A stretch of 7,401 bases of DNA from JADKIH01 sp043747595 (GTDB lineage: Bacteria > Bacteroidota > Bacteroidia > AKYH767-A > 2013-40CM-41-45). The stretch spans positions 1-7,401 of the forward strand of contig JAYTOX010000131.1 in assembly GCA_043747595.1 (NCBI GenBank), written 5' to 3'. The notes beneath the pieces are model-generated. The model saw only the letters and a list, made by a program, of their open reading frames with translations. It had not been told where the DNA came from and did not search any database. The position numbers and the translations under genes were made by a program. Of the stretch, positions 1 through 5,560 are shown piece after piece (position 1 is the first letter of the stretch; each line of letters opens with the position of its first letter).

Positions 1-70
1 CATGGACAGGAACGATTTTATAAAACACTTGAGACAAGAAAGTTTTGAACTTATTGATGAGTGGGAGTAA
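1..70 (+). CDS. 3' end of an unidentified gene (partial)
   Basis: An open frame enters from the left edge (codons in register from base 2) and ends at TAA 68-70. Only 22 residues are visible, ending in ESFELIDEWE, a charged, acidic, probably helical and soluble C-terminus. An ATG happens to sit at base 2, but 22 codons are too few to be the likely whole gene, so I treat this as the tail of a longer one. No family can be named from so little. The stop is followed within 8 bp by a perfect inverted repeat and then by a longer imperfect palindrome. Confidence 0.4.
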   Translation, partial: MDRNDFIKHLRQESFELIDEWE

Positions 71-77
71 AAAAAAT

Positions 78-105
78 AGCTGGCAACAGTGTGATAATGC
101 CAGCT
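78..105. repeat. Perfect 8-bp inverted repeat (hairpin)
   Basis: AGCTGGCA (78-85) and TGCCAGCT (98-105) are exact reverse complements around a 12-nt loop. They lie just after the stop at 70. No T-run follows (the next bases are TGGGG), so this is not a textbook intrinsic terminator, although it could still stabilise or end the upstream transcript. It abuts the larger palindrome at 111-209 and may belong to the same element. Confidence 0.6.
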
Positions 106-110
106 TGGGG

Positions 111-209
111 TAACGTATTGGTGTCAAGTATAGTTTTCTTAATTTCGTTCGGCCTCTTGGGACAAAGATGTGCTTCGCAAACCCAAGTAGTTATAAACAT
201 CGATCGTTA
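111..209. repeat. Imperfect palindromic element, loosely attC-like
   Basis: Outer arms TAACG (111-115) and CGTTA (205-209) are reverse complements. Nested inside are CTTGGG (156-161) and CCCAAG (182-187), with a small TGC-TTC-GCA hairpin at 171-179. CAAGTA also occurs twice in direct orientation (125-130 and 184-189). Next comes the lipoprotein start codon, 11 bp beyond the right end. The folded layout, AAC/GTT ends and position between short genes recall integron attC sites or dispersed intergenic repeats of Bacteroidota. However, the end heptamers fit the attC core consensus poorly beyond AAC/GTT, so the identity is an inference. Confidence 0.4.
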
Positions 210-220
210 TTAAACATTTT

Positions 221-634
221 ATGACAGCACATTGGAAAACGTTGGTTTTAGCAATAATTTTTTGTGCTTCGACTTCTTGTCGCTTTCAAACTGAATTTGA
301 TTCTGAAAAATGGCAACAAGAGTTGGATGGAACATATCCATACAGATTTCAAATGGTGGATGACATTCTGACAAAGGGCTTTCTGAATGGAAAAGGTGAG
401 TCAGAAGTAGGAATAATACTCGGGGAACCCAATTTTGTTGACAGTGTAAACGAAGACGTAAAAGAGCTCGGTTACCAAATACAAGTTGCGTACGGTTGGG
501 ATATTGACGCAAAATATAATTCGAATCTCATTTTGACTTTTAATGTTAAAACAAAAAAAGTTATTAAATTTGAATACAAAGCTTCGGAAGACAGAAGAAC
601 TTGGTTAGAAAAACTTACTTCAAATAAATACTAG
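221..634 (+). CDS. Small putative lipoprotein with BamE/SmpA-like motif
   Basis: This 137-residue hypothetical protein is predicted to be exported and lipid-anchored. Residues 1-20 form a lipoprotein signal: Lys6, a hydrophobic stretch at 7-16, and a lipobox-like STSC ending at Cys20. The mature part contains NGKGESEVGIILGEP (56-70), preceded by a YRFQMVDDIL segment. This resembles the helix-turn with LGEP of BamE/SmpA/OmlA-fold proteins, where a 'G.t..eV...lG.P' turn is typical. The rest alternates hydrophobic strands (LILTFNV, VIKFEY) with a charged tail. The ATG at 221 is chosen because it gives a complete signal peptide. The gene stands alone, opposite in strand to the next operon, and is framed by two imperfect palindromes (111-209 and 637-725). 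No specific function can be assigned; the fold assignment is tentative. Confidence 0.7.
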   Translation: MTAHWKTLVLAIIFCASTSCRFQTEFDSEKWQQELDGTYPYRFQMVDDILTKGFLNGKGESEVGIILGEPNFVDSVNEDVKELGYQIQVAYGWDIDAKYNSNLILTFNVKTKKVIKFEYKASEDRRTWLEKLTSNKY

Positions 635-636
635 AG

Positions 637-725
637 CCCCTAACCAAGTCTTTTCACAAAAAATTGCAGAAAAGGAGAATATTCGAAATGATATTTCATT
701 GACTTGTTATAAAAAGTTGGGGGGG
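637..725. repeat. Second imperfect palindromic element, attC-like ends
   Basis: CCCCTAAC (637-644) and GTTGGGGG (716-723) are nearly reverse complementary (one internal mismatch). Directly inside are CAAGTC (645-650) and GACTTG (701-706), an exact pair, and at the centre GAAAT (685-689) and ATTTC (693-697) around a 3-nt loop. The total length, about 90 bp, falls in the range of integron attC sites, and the ends resemble RYYYAAC and GTTRRRY. The element begins 2 bp after the lipoprotein stop codon. It may alternatively be just a 3' hairpin structure of the transcript. Confidence 0.4.
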
Positions 726-728
726 GGG
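719..728. repeat. Run of ten G residues
   Basis: An uninterrupted G10 tract lies in otherwise AT-rich DNA, at the right end of the second palindromic element. It is outside any gene I can support. Such a tract is prone to slippage and to sequencing-length error, so its exact length should not be trusted. Confidence 0.9.
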
Positions 729-951
729 ATTTGATATTATTTACAATTCTTTTGTTTCCTTCTTTTTAATATTTGAAGTGCAAGTACGGGTGGAAGGCGT
801 TTCGGTTTTTTTTGTATGAGTTCTCATTTCAAATAATATTTTTCCAGTTCATGTATTAATAATTATTTTACTTTGTTTCGTTTCAGCATTTAAACAGTGG
901 AATTTATCGTTGGAAAAACATTCGCTCATCCCATGATTGTATTCAATAAAA

Positions 952-1458
952 TTAGTGTTTATGATTTAAAAGTTTTTCGGAGTATGCAAGAAGAACAGAA
1001 GAAATAAGAAACACAACATGTATGATGACTTGCCACATTACATGTTCTGATTCATAGCTCTTAATATTTATGAATGTTATCAGAAGATGAATACCTGAAA
1101 CTCCAACGAGTGAACCAGCGAGTTTAACCTTCAGTGTTCCTGCATCTATTTTTTGTAACCACTCGGGTTTGTCTTCGTGTTTGTCAATATCCAGACGGCT
1201 TACAAATGTTGAGTAACCCCCGATGATAACCATGATAAGCAGGTTGGCTACCATAGTAATGTCAACCAATGTAAGTATGCCAAGCATTAATGCGGTTTCG
1301 GTAAGTTCATTGATGGTTTTGCAAAGGTGTATGAGTTCTATGATGTATTTATAGGCATATAATATTCCGCCTACGATAAGGCCTGCATAGAGTGGTGCTT
1401 GCAACCAACGACTTGCGAAAATTATTTTTTCAAATACGGATTCTATTTTATTTCTCAT
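952..1458 (-). CDS. yqhA: YqhA / UPF0114 (TIGR00645) family membrane protein
   Basis: A 168-residue integral inner-membrane protein of unknown biochemical role, of normal length for the family. Family hallmarks are visible: ASRWLQAPLYAGL near 15-27, LVDITMVANLLIMVIIGGYSTFVSRLD at about 64-90, and the PEWLQKIDAGTLKVKLAGSL segment near 98-117 followed by GIHLL. Hydrophobic spans at about 22-42, 56-82, 111-131 and 142-160 suggest four membrane segments. It is the last gene of the minus-strand operon: its ATG overlaps the TGA of the DedA gene as ATGA (1458-1455), a classic translational-coupling arrangement. Homologues are widespread, and the function remains unassigned even in E. coli. The family call is secure; a physiological link to the TerC and DedA proteins upstream is inference. 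Confidence 0.9.
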   Translation of the reverse strand: MRNKIESVFEKIIFASRWLQAPLYAGLIVGGILYAYKYIIELIHLCKTINELTETALMLGILTLVDITMVANLLIMVIIGGYSTFVSRLDIDKHEDKPEWLQKIDAGTLKVKLAGSLVGVSGIHLLITFINIKSYESEHVMWQVIIHVVFLISSVLLAYSEKLLNHKH

Positions 1459-2084
1459 GATTGTTGTTTTTTAATTTTTAAATATCCATGTATTAAGAAA
1501 AATGTGGTGATGAGGAAAATTGCTATTATGAAATACTCCAATTGATGAATTAATTGGGGAAAACTATTTCCAAGAAAATAACCGATTGGAATAAGTGTCC
1601 AAACCCACAGGAAAGCTCCGGTAATATTGTATAGTTTGAATTTTAAAAAGTTCATATCAATAGTGCCTGCTAAAATAGGAACGAATGTTCTAACAACAGG
1701 CAAGAAACGACCAGCTATTATTGATACTCCTCCATATTTCTCGTAATATAATTTTGTAGTTGCAAGGTGGCGTTTTTTGAAGAAGAAAGAATTTTCTTTT
1801 GCAAATAATTTTTTACCGAAATATTTTCCAGATACATATCCGACTAAGTTTCCTAATATAGCCGCACCTGTCACTGAAAAAAGTAAAAGAAAAATATTTA
1901 TATCAAGGTCGTTGGTTCCGCACAATATGCCGGCAGTAAATAAAAGTGTGTCTCCTGGAAAAAAGAATCCAAAAATAAATCCAGTTTCAATAAATATGAT
2001 TATCAGCAATAATATTAAGCCGCCGTAATGTATTAGTTTTTGGGAGTCAAGCAACAAGCTAAAAAAATCTGAAATGTTTTCCAT
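1455..2084 (-). CDS. DedA family (VTT domain) membrane protein
   Basis: A 209-residue polytopic inner-membrane protein of the DedA/SNARE-associated (VTT) family, involved in membrane homeostasis. Characterised members act in proton-motive-force maintenance, alkaline tolerance and lipid (undecaprenyl-phosphate or phosphatidylethanolamine) flipping. Visible signatures: ETGFIFGFFFPGDTLLF with Glu33 and Asp45, the GNLVGYVSGKYFGK stretch at 78-91, and GRFLPVVRTFVPILAG at 125-140 with Arg126 and Arg132. The Glu-Asp spacing of 12 and Arg-Arg spacing of 6 match, from memory, the essential residues E39/D51 and R130/R136 of E. coli YqjA, so the protein looks functional. The first ATG gives normal family length. 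It starts 3 bp after the small upstream membrane-protein gene and overlaps yqhA by 4 bp. Which substrate it handles cannot be read from the sequence. Confidence 0.92.
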   Translation of the reverse strand: MENISDFFSLLLDSQKLIHYGGLILLLIIIFIETGFIFGFFFPGDTLLFTAGILCGTNDLDINIFLLLFSVTGAAILGNLVGYVSGKYFGKKLFAKENSFFFKKRHLATTKLYYEKYGGVSIIAGRFLPVVRTFVPILAGTIDMNFLKFKLYNITGAFLWVWTLIPIGYFLGNSFPQLIHQLEYFIIAIFLITTFFLIHGYLKIKKQQS

Positions 2085-2087
2085 GTT

Positions 2088-2267
2088 TTAATTGAGTTGA
2101 TGTGAAGGTATACTGTTTTGTTCTGCTCTTTTGATTTTTACTATCAACAGGGTTTCTAGGTATAATGAAATCAAAAACACTGATGCAATGGCAACAGAAA
2201 ATTCTATAGCACAAATTATAATGACTTCTATTGTCGTGTATAGTATGTTTCTTTTATTGCGTAGCAT
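2088..2267 (-). CDS. 59-residue small membrane protein between TerC and DedA
   Basis: A short gene I do not recognise. It has 59 codons plus TAA, beginning ATG at 2267. Residues 1-7 are positively charged (MLRNKRN). Residues 8-43 are almost continuously hydrophobic (for example EVIIICAIEFSVAIASVFL), long enough for one or two membrane passes. Residues 44-59 form a polar, basic tail (KIKRAEQNSIPSHQLN), so positive charge flanks both sides. Two glutamates (14, 22) and one cysteine (19) lie within the hydrophobic stretch. The start overlaps the 3' end of the TerC gene by 14 bp, and the stop lies 3 bp before the DedA start. It thus fills the only gap in the operon exactly, which argues that it is translated. 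It could be an accessory subunit or regulator of either neighbour; that is inference. Confidence 0.65.
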   Translation of the reverse strand: MLRNKRNILYTTIEVIIICAIEFSVAIASVFLISLYLETLLIVKIKRAEQNSIPSHQLN

Positions 2268-3180
2268 ATTTATTTTTAAATATTAATGATGCAGCAATGC
2301 TTGTGAGCAGAATGCTTATGACAGCAACCAGAGCATATTCAATGGGTATTTTGTAAACTTCGGAAAATACCATTTTTAATCCGATGAAAATTAAAATAAA
2401 TGATAGTCCGATGTGGAGAAAGCGAAATATGTTTATCATGCCTGCAAGTGCAAAATAGAGCGACCTTAATCCGAGTATAGCAAATACGTTGGAAGTAAAA
2501 ACAATAAATGTGTCGGTAGTTATTGCAAGTATGGCAGGTATTGAATCAACTGCAAAAATCAAATCGGTTGTTTCTACAAACACCAAAACAATAAAAAGTG
2601 GTGTCGCAGCCAATATGCCATTTTGGATTCTTACAAAGAATTTATCACCGTCATAATCATTTGTTACAGGTAGCAAATATTTTACCAACCGTATGACAGG
2701 GTTTTTGTCGGGTTCAATTATTTTAATTTTCTGAAATAACAATTTTATTCCTGAAATAATAATTATTGCACCGAACACATAGATAATCCAGTGAAATTTA
2801 GCGATGAGTGCCACGCCTGCGAAAATGAAAATTATTCTCATGACAAGCGCACCTAATATTCCCCAAATCAAAACTTTGTGCTGGTATTGGATCGGCACTT
2901 GAAAGTAAGAGAAGATTAATATAAATACGAATAAATTATCCACGCTTAGCGATAATTCAATAATATAACCAGTAAGAAATGTTATTGCAATTTCGGGACC
3001 CTTCCAGAAATAAACCAAAACACTGAACAGCATGGCAAGACCAACCCAAACCGCTGTCCACGCAAGCGATTCTTTAAATGATACTGCATGAGTTTTCCGA
3101 TGGAAAATACCCAAGTCAATTGCAAGAATCAACAAAACGAAGAGGATGAAAGCAATCCAGAAATAAAGTTCTGTTGTCAT
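2254..3180 (-). CDS. TerC/Alx family membrane protein, probable Mn2+ exporter
   Basis: A 308-residue polytopic membrane protein of the TerC family. Characterised members (Alx, MeeF/MeeY) export manganese and are linked to alkaline pH or tellurite resistance. Signatures: AIDLGIFHRKTH at 20-31, ELSLSVDNLFVF at 75-86 with the conserved Asp81-Asn82, ETTDLIFAVDSIPAILAIT at 203-221 with acidic residues 203, 206 and 212, and NVFAILGLRSLYF at 231-243. About nine hydrophobic spans are visible, with a polar cytoplasmic loop at 150-185. The length matches Alx (about 320) more than shorter TerC forms. It is the first gene of a minus-strand operon of four, with its last 14 bp shared with the next start. 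I saw no structure resembling the yybP-ykoY manganese riboswitch upstream. Metal specificity cannot be deduced here. Confidence 0.92.
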   Translation of the reverse strand: MTTELYFWIAFILFVLLILAIDLGIFHRKTHAVSFKESLAWTAVWVGLAMLFSVLVYFWKGPEIAITFLTGYIIELSLSVDNLFVFILIFSYFQVPIQYQHKVLIWGILGALVMRIIFIFAGVALIAKFHWIIYVFGAIIIISGIKLLFQKIKIIEPDKNPVIRLVKYLLPVTNDYDGDKFFVRIQNGILAATPLFIVLVFVETTDLIFAVDSIPAILAITTDTFIVFTSNVFAILGLRSLYFALAGMINIFRFLHIGLSFILIFIGLKMVFSEVYKIPIEYALVAVISILLTSIAASLIFKNKYATQ

Positions 3181-3216
3181 TTGTTGTATGGCGTTGTTTG
3201 CAAAATAATTTTAGTA

Positions 3217-3228
3217 GATAATTTTATC
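3217..3228. promoter_or_regulatory. Possible operator upstream of the TerC gene
   Basis: GATAATTTTATC carries GATAA/TTATC 5-bp arms around a 2-bp centre, 36 bp upstream of the TerC start. It shares GATA...TATC outer bases with the palindrome in front of the carbonic anhydrase gene (5489-5503), so one regulator could recognise both. The similarity is short and the DNA AT-rich, so chance is a real alternative. A weak -7-like TTATTTTG (one mismatch to TAnnTTTG) follows on the minus strand. Confidence 0.2.
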
Positions 3229-3317
3229 AGTATAGAAATTATTTATTTCGACACTGATTTTTATTTTGTTAATTGAGTTGGATTTATTAATTTAATTTGT
3301 CTTTTTAGCGATAGCAC

Positions 3318-3344
3318 AACTTTTAATTAGCGAGCTCAAAAGTT
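3318..3344. terminator. Weak inverted repeat, possible terminator
   Basis: AACTTTT (3318-3324) and AAAAGTT (3338-3344) are exact reverse complements around a 13-nt loop containing GAGCTC. It lies downstream of the small minus-strand frame at 3389-3559 and upstream of the TerC gene. The stem is AT-rich and has no T-run of note, so termination is a guess. Confidence 0.2.
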
Positions 3345-3388
3345 TCTCTTCAGGCACTCACTCATGAATCGTATCCGGGAATTACCAA

Positions 3389-3559
3389 TCATAGATGACA
3401 CACCATATTTCCTTTTATATGTGAATTATCAAGGCGAAAGTAAATTTCGTTTCTGATAGATTCGATGTAAAAACAGACAAACTTGTTTCCTTTATCGTAA
3501 ATAAGATTCTTTGGCTCCTCTTTGGAGGTATGGGCAATTGTTTGAAATTCTATTTTCAT
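3389..3559 (-). CDS. 56-residue hypothetical protein (possible remnant)
   Basis: An ATG at 3559 opens 56 codons to TGA at 3391-3389. The product begins MKIEFQTIAHTSKEEPKNLI and continues with VCFYIES, then NEIYFRL. Its mix of charged residues and alternating hydrophobic strands looks like real soluble protein rather than translated junk. It has no signal peptide or membrane span and no motif I recognise. It lies downstream of the SPFH gene on the same strand and 10 bp after the possible decayed frame at 3570-3800, so it may be the last intact piece of a degraded gene. It ends abruptly after NMVCHL, while coding-like peptides continue in other frames (for example EEKLLSSLIKSCAIAKK at about 3303-3353), suggesting a frameshift. 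At this length a chance frame cannot be excluded. Confidence 0.35.
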   Translation of the reverse strand: MKIEFQTIAHTSKEEPKNLIYDKGNKFVCFYIESIRNEIYFRLDNSHIKGNMVCHL

Positions 3560-3569
3560 AAATTTAATT

Positions 3570-3800
3570 TTAAAGCATATTACTTTTCAATTTAAGTCGA
3601 AATTCCAGTTCTTCTTCCGTGCCTCATTATTTGTATTCAATATTTATATGAGTAATTTTAGGAATAAATAAGCGTTCGTTATTAACCTGAATATTAAACT
3701 GTTCGTTTGTTTAAAGCACATCGTCCAGCTGCCGGAAATTTACGATAAACTGTTTGCGTAGATATTCTTATTCTTAGTCGCTTGATAATTTCTTTTTCAT
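3570..3800 (-). pseudogene. Possible decayed reading frame after the SPFH gene
   Basis: An ATG at 3800, 6 bp after the SPFH stop, opens a frame that stops after 8 codons (MKKKLSSD). The same register continues with protein-like composition across five in-frame stops (3774-3776, 3768-3770, 3711-3713, 3627-3629 and 3624-3626) to TAA at 3570-3572. Readable pieces include EYLRKQFIVNFRQLDDVL, NEQFNIQVNNERLFIPK and GTEEELEFRLKLKSN. The pieces share one register and look like beta-strand-rich soluble protein, which suggests a gene eroded by substitutions rather than indels. Against this, five stops in 77 codons is no fewer than AT-rich random DNA would give, so the only support is composition. I recognise no family. 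Confidence 0.22.
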
Positions 3801-3805
3801 TGTAT

Positions 3806-4663
3806 TTATTTTTTCTTTAGATCATCTACTCCAATAAATGGTATTGCACCACTACCCGTAACCTGTGGCAGAATTCCGTTCCATTTATCAATCGCTTTGA
3901 GATTCGCCTCTATTTTTCTGAGCTCAATGAGGTCTGGTGATATATTCATTTTTTGTAATCGCAATGCCTCTGCCTCTGCTGTTGCTGCTGCAATTGTTTG
4001 TTCGGCCTCAATCTTAATTCTGTCCAGGTCTCGCTTTGCTTTTAAAGCATGTTGTTCTGCCGTTTGCTTTGCTTCAATGGCATCCATAAATACTTTTGAA
4101 AAACTGAATGTGACAATTGAAACCGCATCAACAGCAATGTTTGATGCCATGAGTTTTTCGCTGAGTGCTTCTTTCATAGCTGTGCTTACAGAAGGTCGCT
4201 TAGTTATAAGTTCTTCTGCCGAATACTTTGCCGATACAGCTTTGGTTACTTCTTGTATTGCTGGGTCAATAATCCGTTCTTTGAATTCTATCCCTATGGT
4301 TTGATAGACAACATTTGCCTTGTCGGGCATAATGTGATAGTTGAGTGCCACCGATAGGGTCACATCCTGTAAATCGGATGATGCTGATGATGCATCGGTT
4401 TGCGCTTTCTGAACCCTTACATCCATTAAAACAACTTGTTGCATTACAGGTATTTTGAAATGTAGTCCCTCATTCAAAACCTTATCCTGGACAGCACCAA
4501 AATTTAAGACAATACCTCTTTGACCCGCACCAATTTGAACCCACGGTTTGAATAGCAGTAGGACAATGAACATGACTGCAACAATAAATAGTGTCCTCCA
4601 TGGCCCTTTCTTCAAGGCTTTCCGAATTGAATCTTCTGCATTACTTATATCTTGTATGTCCAT
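3806..4663 (-). CDS. SPFH/prohibitin family membrane protein
   Basis: A 285-residue prohibitin-like protein of the SPFH (band 7) superfamily. These form large membrane-anchored rings that organise membrane microdomains and modulate proteases such as FtsH. Visible layout: a short charged N-terminus, one membrane anchor at about 24-38, then an SPFH domain from GAGQRGIVLNFGAV (45-58) through GLHFKIP (66-72), where the glycine-rich start and 'pGlhfk.P' are family hallmarks. A long alanine- and glutamate-rich coiled-coil helix follows at about 195-240 (EAKQTAEQHALKAKRD, then EAEQTIAAATAEAEALRLQK), and the prohibitin-type C-terminal WNGILPQV lies at 261-268. The length is normal. It lies 88 bp downstream of the carbonic anhydrase on the same strand with no clear promoter or terminator between, so co-transcription is likely. 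The bulk of the protein would face the periplasm or cytoplasm depending on anchor orientation, which I cannot settle. Confidence 0.92.
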   Translation of the reverse strand: MDIQDISNAEDSIRKALKKGPWRTLFIVAVMFIVLLLFKPWVQIGAGQRGIVLNFGAVQDKVLNEGLHFKIPVMQQVVLMDVRVQKAQTDASSASSDLQDVTLSVALNYHIMPDKANVVYQTIGIEFKERIIDPAIQEVTKAVSAKYSAEELITKRPSVSTAMKEALSEKLMASNIAVDAVSIVTFSFSKVFMDAIEAKQTAEQHALKAKRDLDRIKIEAEQTIAAATAEAEALRLQKMNISPDLIELRKIEANLKAIDKWNGILPQVTGSGAIPFIGVDDLKKK

Positions 4664-4751
4664 TGTGTTTGGCTTTAATATTATTTGATTTTATTTTTGT
4701 TTTATTTATTGTTTTCAATTAATATGCTGCTTAAATATTGTATTTAATTGG

Positions 4752-5447
4752 CTACTCAGTGAAACTGACTTTGCCCGAAGAGATGTCGTAAAATGCCCCT
4801 ACAATTTTCACACTACCGTTATTTACAAGGTCACTTAATACTGAACTTTCTTTTAGAATATCTGTGATGGTCATTCTGACATTGTTCTTTGCCGTTTCGT
4901 CTAGCATGATATCTGGATTTGATTTGTCGCCTGTTATTGCAGGTTTTATTTGATTAACAAGTTGCGTCAGGTTTCCTAATTCTGCATTGTCAACAGCACC
5001 TTTAACAGCACCGCATTTGTTGTGTCCCATCACCACAATAAGTTTTGTTCCTTTTATTTTGGTTGCAAATTCCATACTTCCTAGAATATTCGGGTCTTCT
5101 ACATTACCTGCAACTCGGGCAACAAAAATATTTCCAATGCCTTGGTCAAAAATAATTTCTGGTGGAATTCGTGAATCAAGACAAGAAAGAATTAAGGAGT
5201 GTGGATGCTGGTCAGATTTTGTAAGCTCAATCTGCTCGTGGTAATTGATGTTTGTCAACTTTCCTCCAACAAATCGCTGATTTCCGTTTTTGAGTTCTGC
5301 TAGCGCCTCGGCAGGTGTGTTAATCGAAACTTCTTTATTTGCTGATGTTTGATTTTCTGCATGAGCAGTTTCGGTTTTATTTTGTCCACAAGAGGCACTG
5401 AGTATGCTTATGCAGAGCGTTGCTGTAATAATTTTGACAATTTTCAT
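4752..5447 (-). CDS. Beta-carbonic anhydrase, exported lipoprotein form
   Basis: A 231-residue zinc enzyme interconverting CO2 and bicarbonate. The beta-class active site is complete: CLDSR at 89-93 supplies Cys89 as zinc ligand and the Asp91-Arg93 dyad, and GHNKCGA at 141-147 supplies His142 and Cys145. The core runs from NTPAEALAELKNGNQRF (43-59) to the end. Unlike the usual cytoplasmic enzyme, it begins with an export signal: MKIVKI, a hydrophobic run at about 5-18, then LSASC with Cys20, followed by a polar low-complexity linker at 21-40. A lipid-anchored periplasmic enzyme is therefore predicted. The lipobox is slightly atypical (Ser at -3, with the Leu at -4). The gene is divergent from the TetR regulator and lies upstream of the SPFH gene. 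A TATATTTG promoter element and a palindromic operator precede it. Confidence 0.93.
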   Translation of the reverse strand: MKIVKIITATLCISILSASCGQNKTETAHAENQTSANKEVSINTPAEALAELKNGNQRFVGGKLTNINYHEQIELTKSDQHPHSLILSCLDSRIPPEIIFDQGIGNIFVARVAGNVEDPNILGSMEFATKIKGTKLIVVMGHNKCGAVKGAVDNAELGNLTQLVNQIKPAITGDKSNPDIMLDETAKNNVRMTITDILKESSVLSDLVNNGSVKIVGAFYDISSGKVSFTE

Positions 5448-5463
5448 TTTAGTTTATTTCCGG

Positions 5464-5471
5464 CAAATATA
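5464..5471 (-). promoter_or_regulatory. Bacteroidota -7 promoter element for the carbonic anhydrase gene
   Basis: Read on the minus strand, bases 5471-5464 are TATATTTG, an exact match to the Bacteroidota -7 consensus TAnnTTTG. It lies 16 bp before the start codon at 5447, implying a short leader. No clear -33 TTTG is seen at the usual spacing; instead the palindrome at 5489-5503 occupies that region, consistent with regulator-controlled polymerase access. Confidence 0.5.
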
Positions 5472-5480
5472 GTAATAATA

Positions 5481-5528
5481 TTGTAAAAGATAGTATTACT
5501 ATCAAATAAATAATAATTACTTTTACAA
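5481..5528. promoter_or_regulatory. TetR-type operator and flanking inverted repeat
   Basis: GATAGTATTACTATC (5489-5503) has perfect 7-bp arms around one central base. It is itself embedded between TTGTAAAAG (5481-5489) and CTTTTACAA (5520-5528), a perfect 9-bp inverted repeat. Part of the palindrome recurs nearby as ATAGTAATA (5470-5478). Symmetric sites of this size between a TetR-family gene and a divergent target are the usual operator arrangement. Its position, 18-32 bp upstream of the -7 element, would let a bound dimer block the carbonic anhydrase promoter. The binding protein is inferred to be the TetR protein encoded at 5561. Confidence 0.6.
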
Positions 5529-5560
5529 CGATTCAAAATTCACATAAAATCACAATATCT

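Larger units (their letters stand above)
635..951. other. Intergenic region between convergent genes
   Basis: This 317-bp gap separates the 3' ends of the lipoprotein gene (plus) and the yqhA-type gene (minus). Its left part holds the palindromic element at 637-725 and the G10 run. The right part (729-951) is AT-rich with stops in all frames. The stretch around 774-835 is slightly more GC-rich and spells short coding-like peptides in more than one frame (for example SASTGGRRFGFF), which I associate from memory with repeated intergenic DNA in Bacteroidota. No convincing terminator hairpin was seen for either gene, although T-runs occur (804-812). Confidence 0.5.

Noticed and set aside
219..512. 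97-codon minus-strand frame opposite the lipoprotein gene
   Set aside because: It is antisense to a frame with a clear signal peptide and lipobox, and its product looks like complement-derived sequence without a motif.
3181..3300. yybP-ykoY manganese riboswitch upstream of the TerC gene
   Set aside because: Sought because some TerC-family genes carry one, but the leader is AT-rich with no paired GC-containing helices of the expected type.
3364..3374. ATGAATCGTAT shared with the complement near 6455-6465
   Set aside because: An 11-bp match between distant AT-rich intergenic stretches with no extended similarity; probably chance.
3897..4304. 135-codon plus-strand frame inside the SPFH gene
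   Set aside because: A Ser/Ala-rich shadow of the alanine- and glutamate-rich coiled coil on the other strand; the SPFH protein is unambiguous.
4664..4751. Terminator or promoter between the carbonic anhydrase and SPFH genes
   Set aside because: Only an AT-rich CAATTAA/TTAATTG pair with a 21-nt loop and no TAnnTTTG match; too weak to call either.
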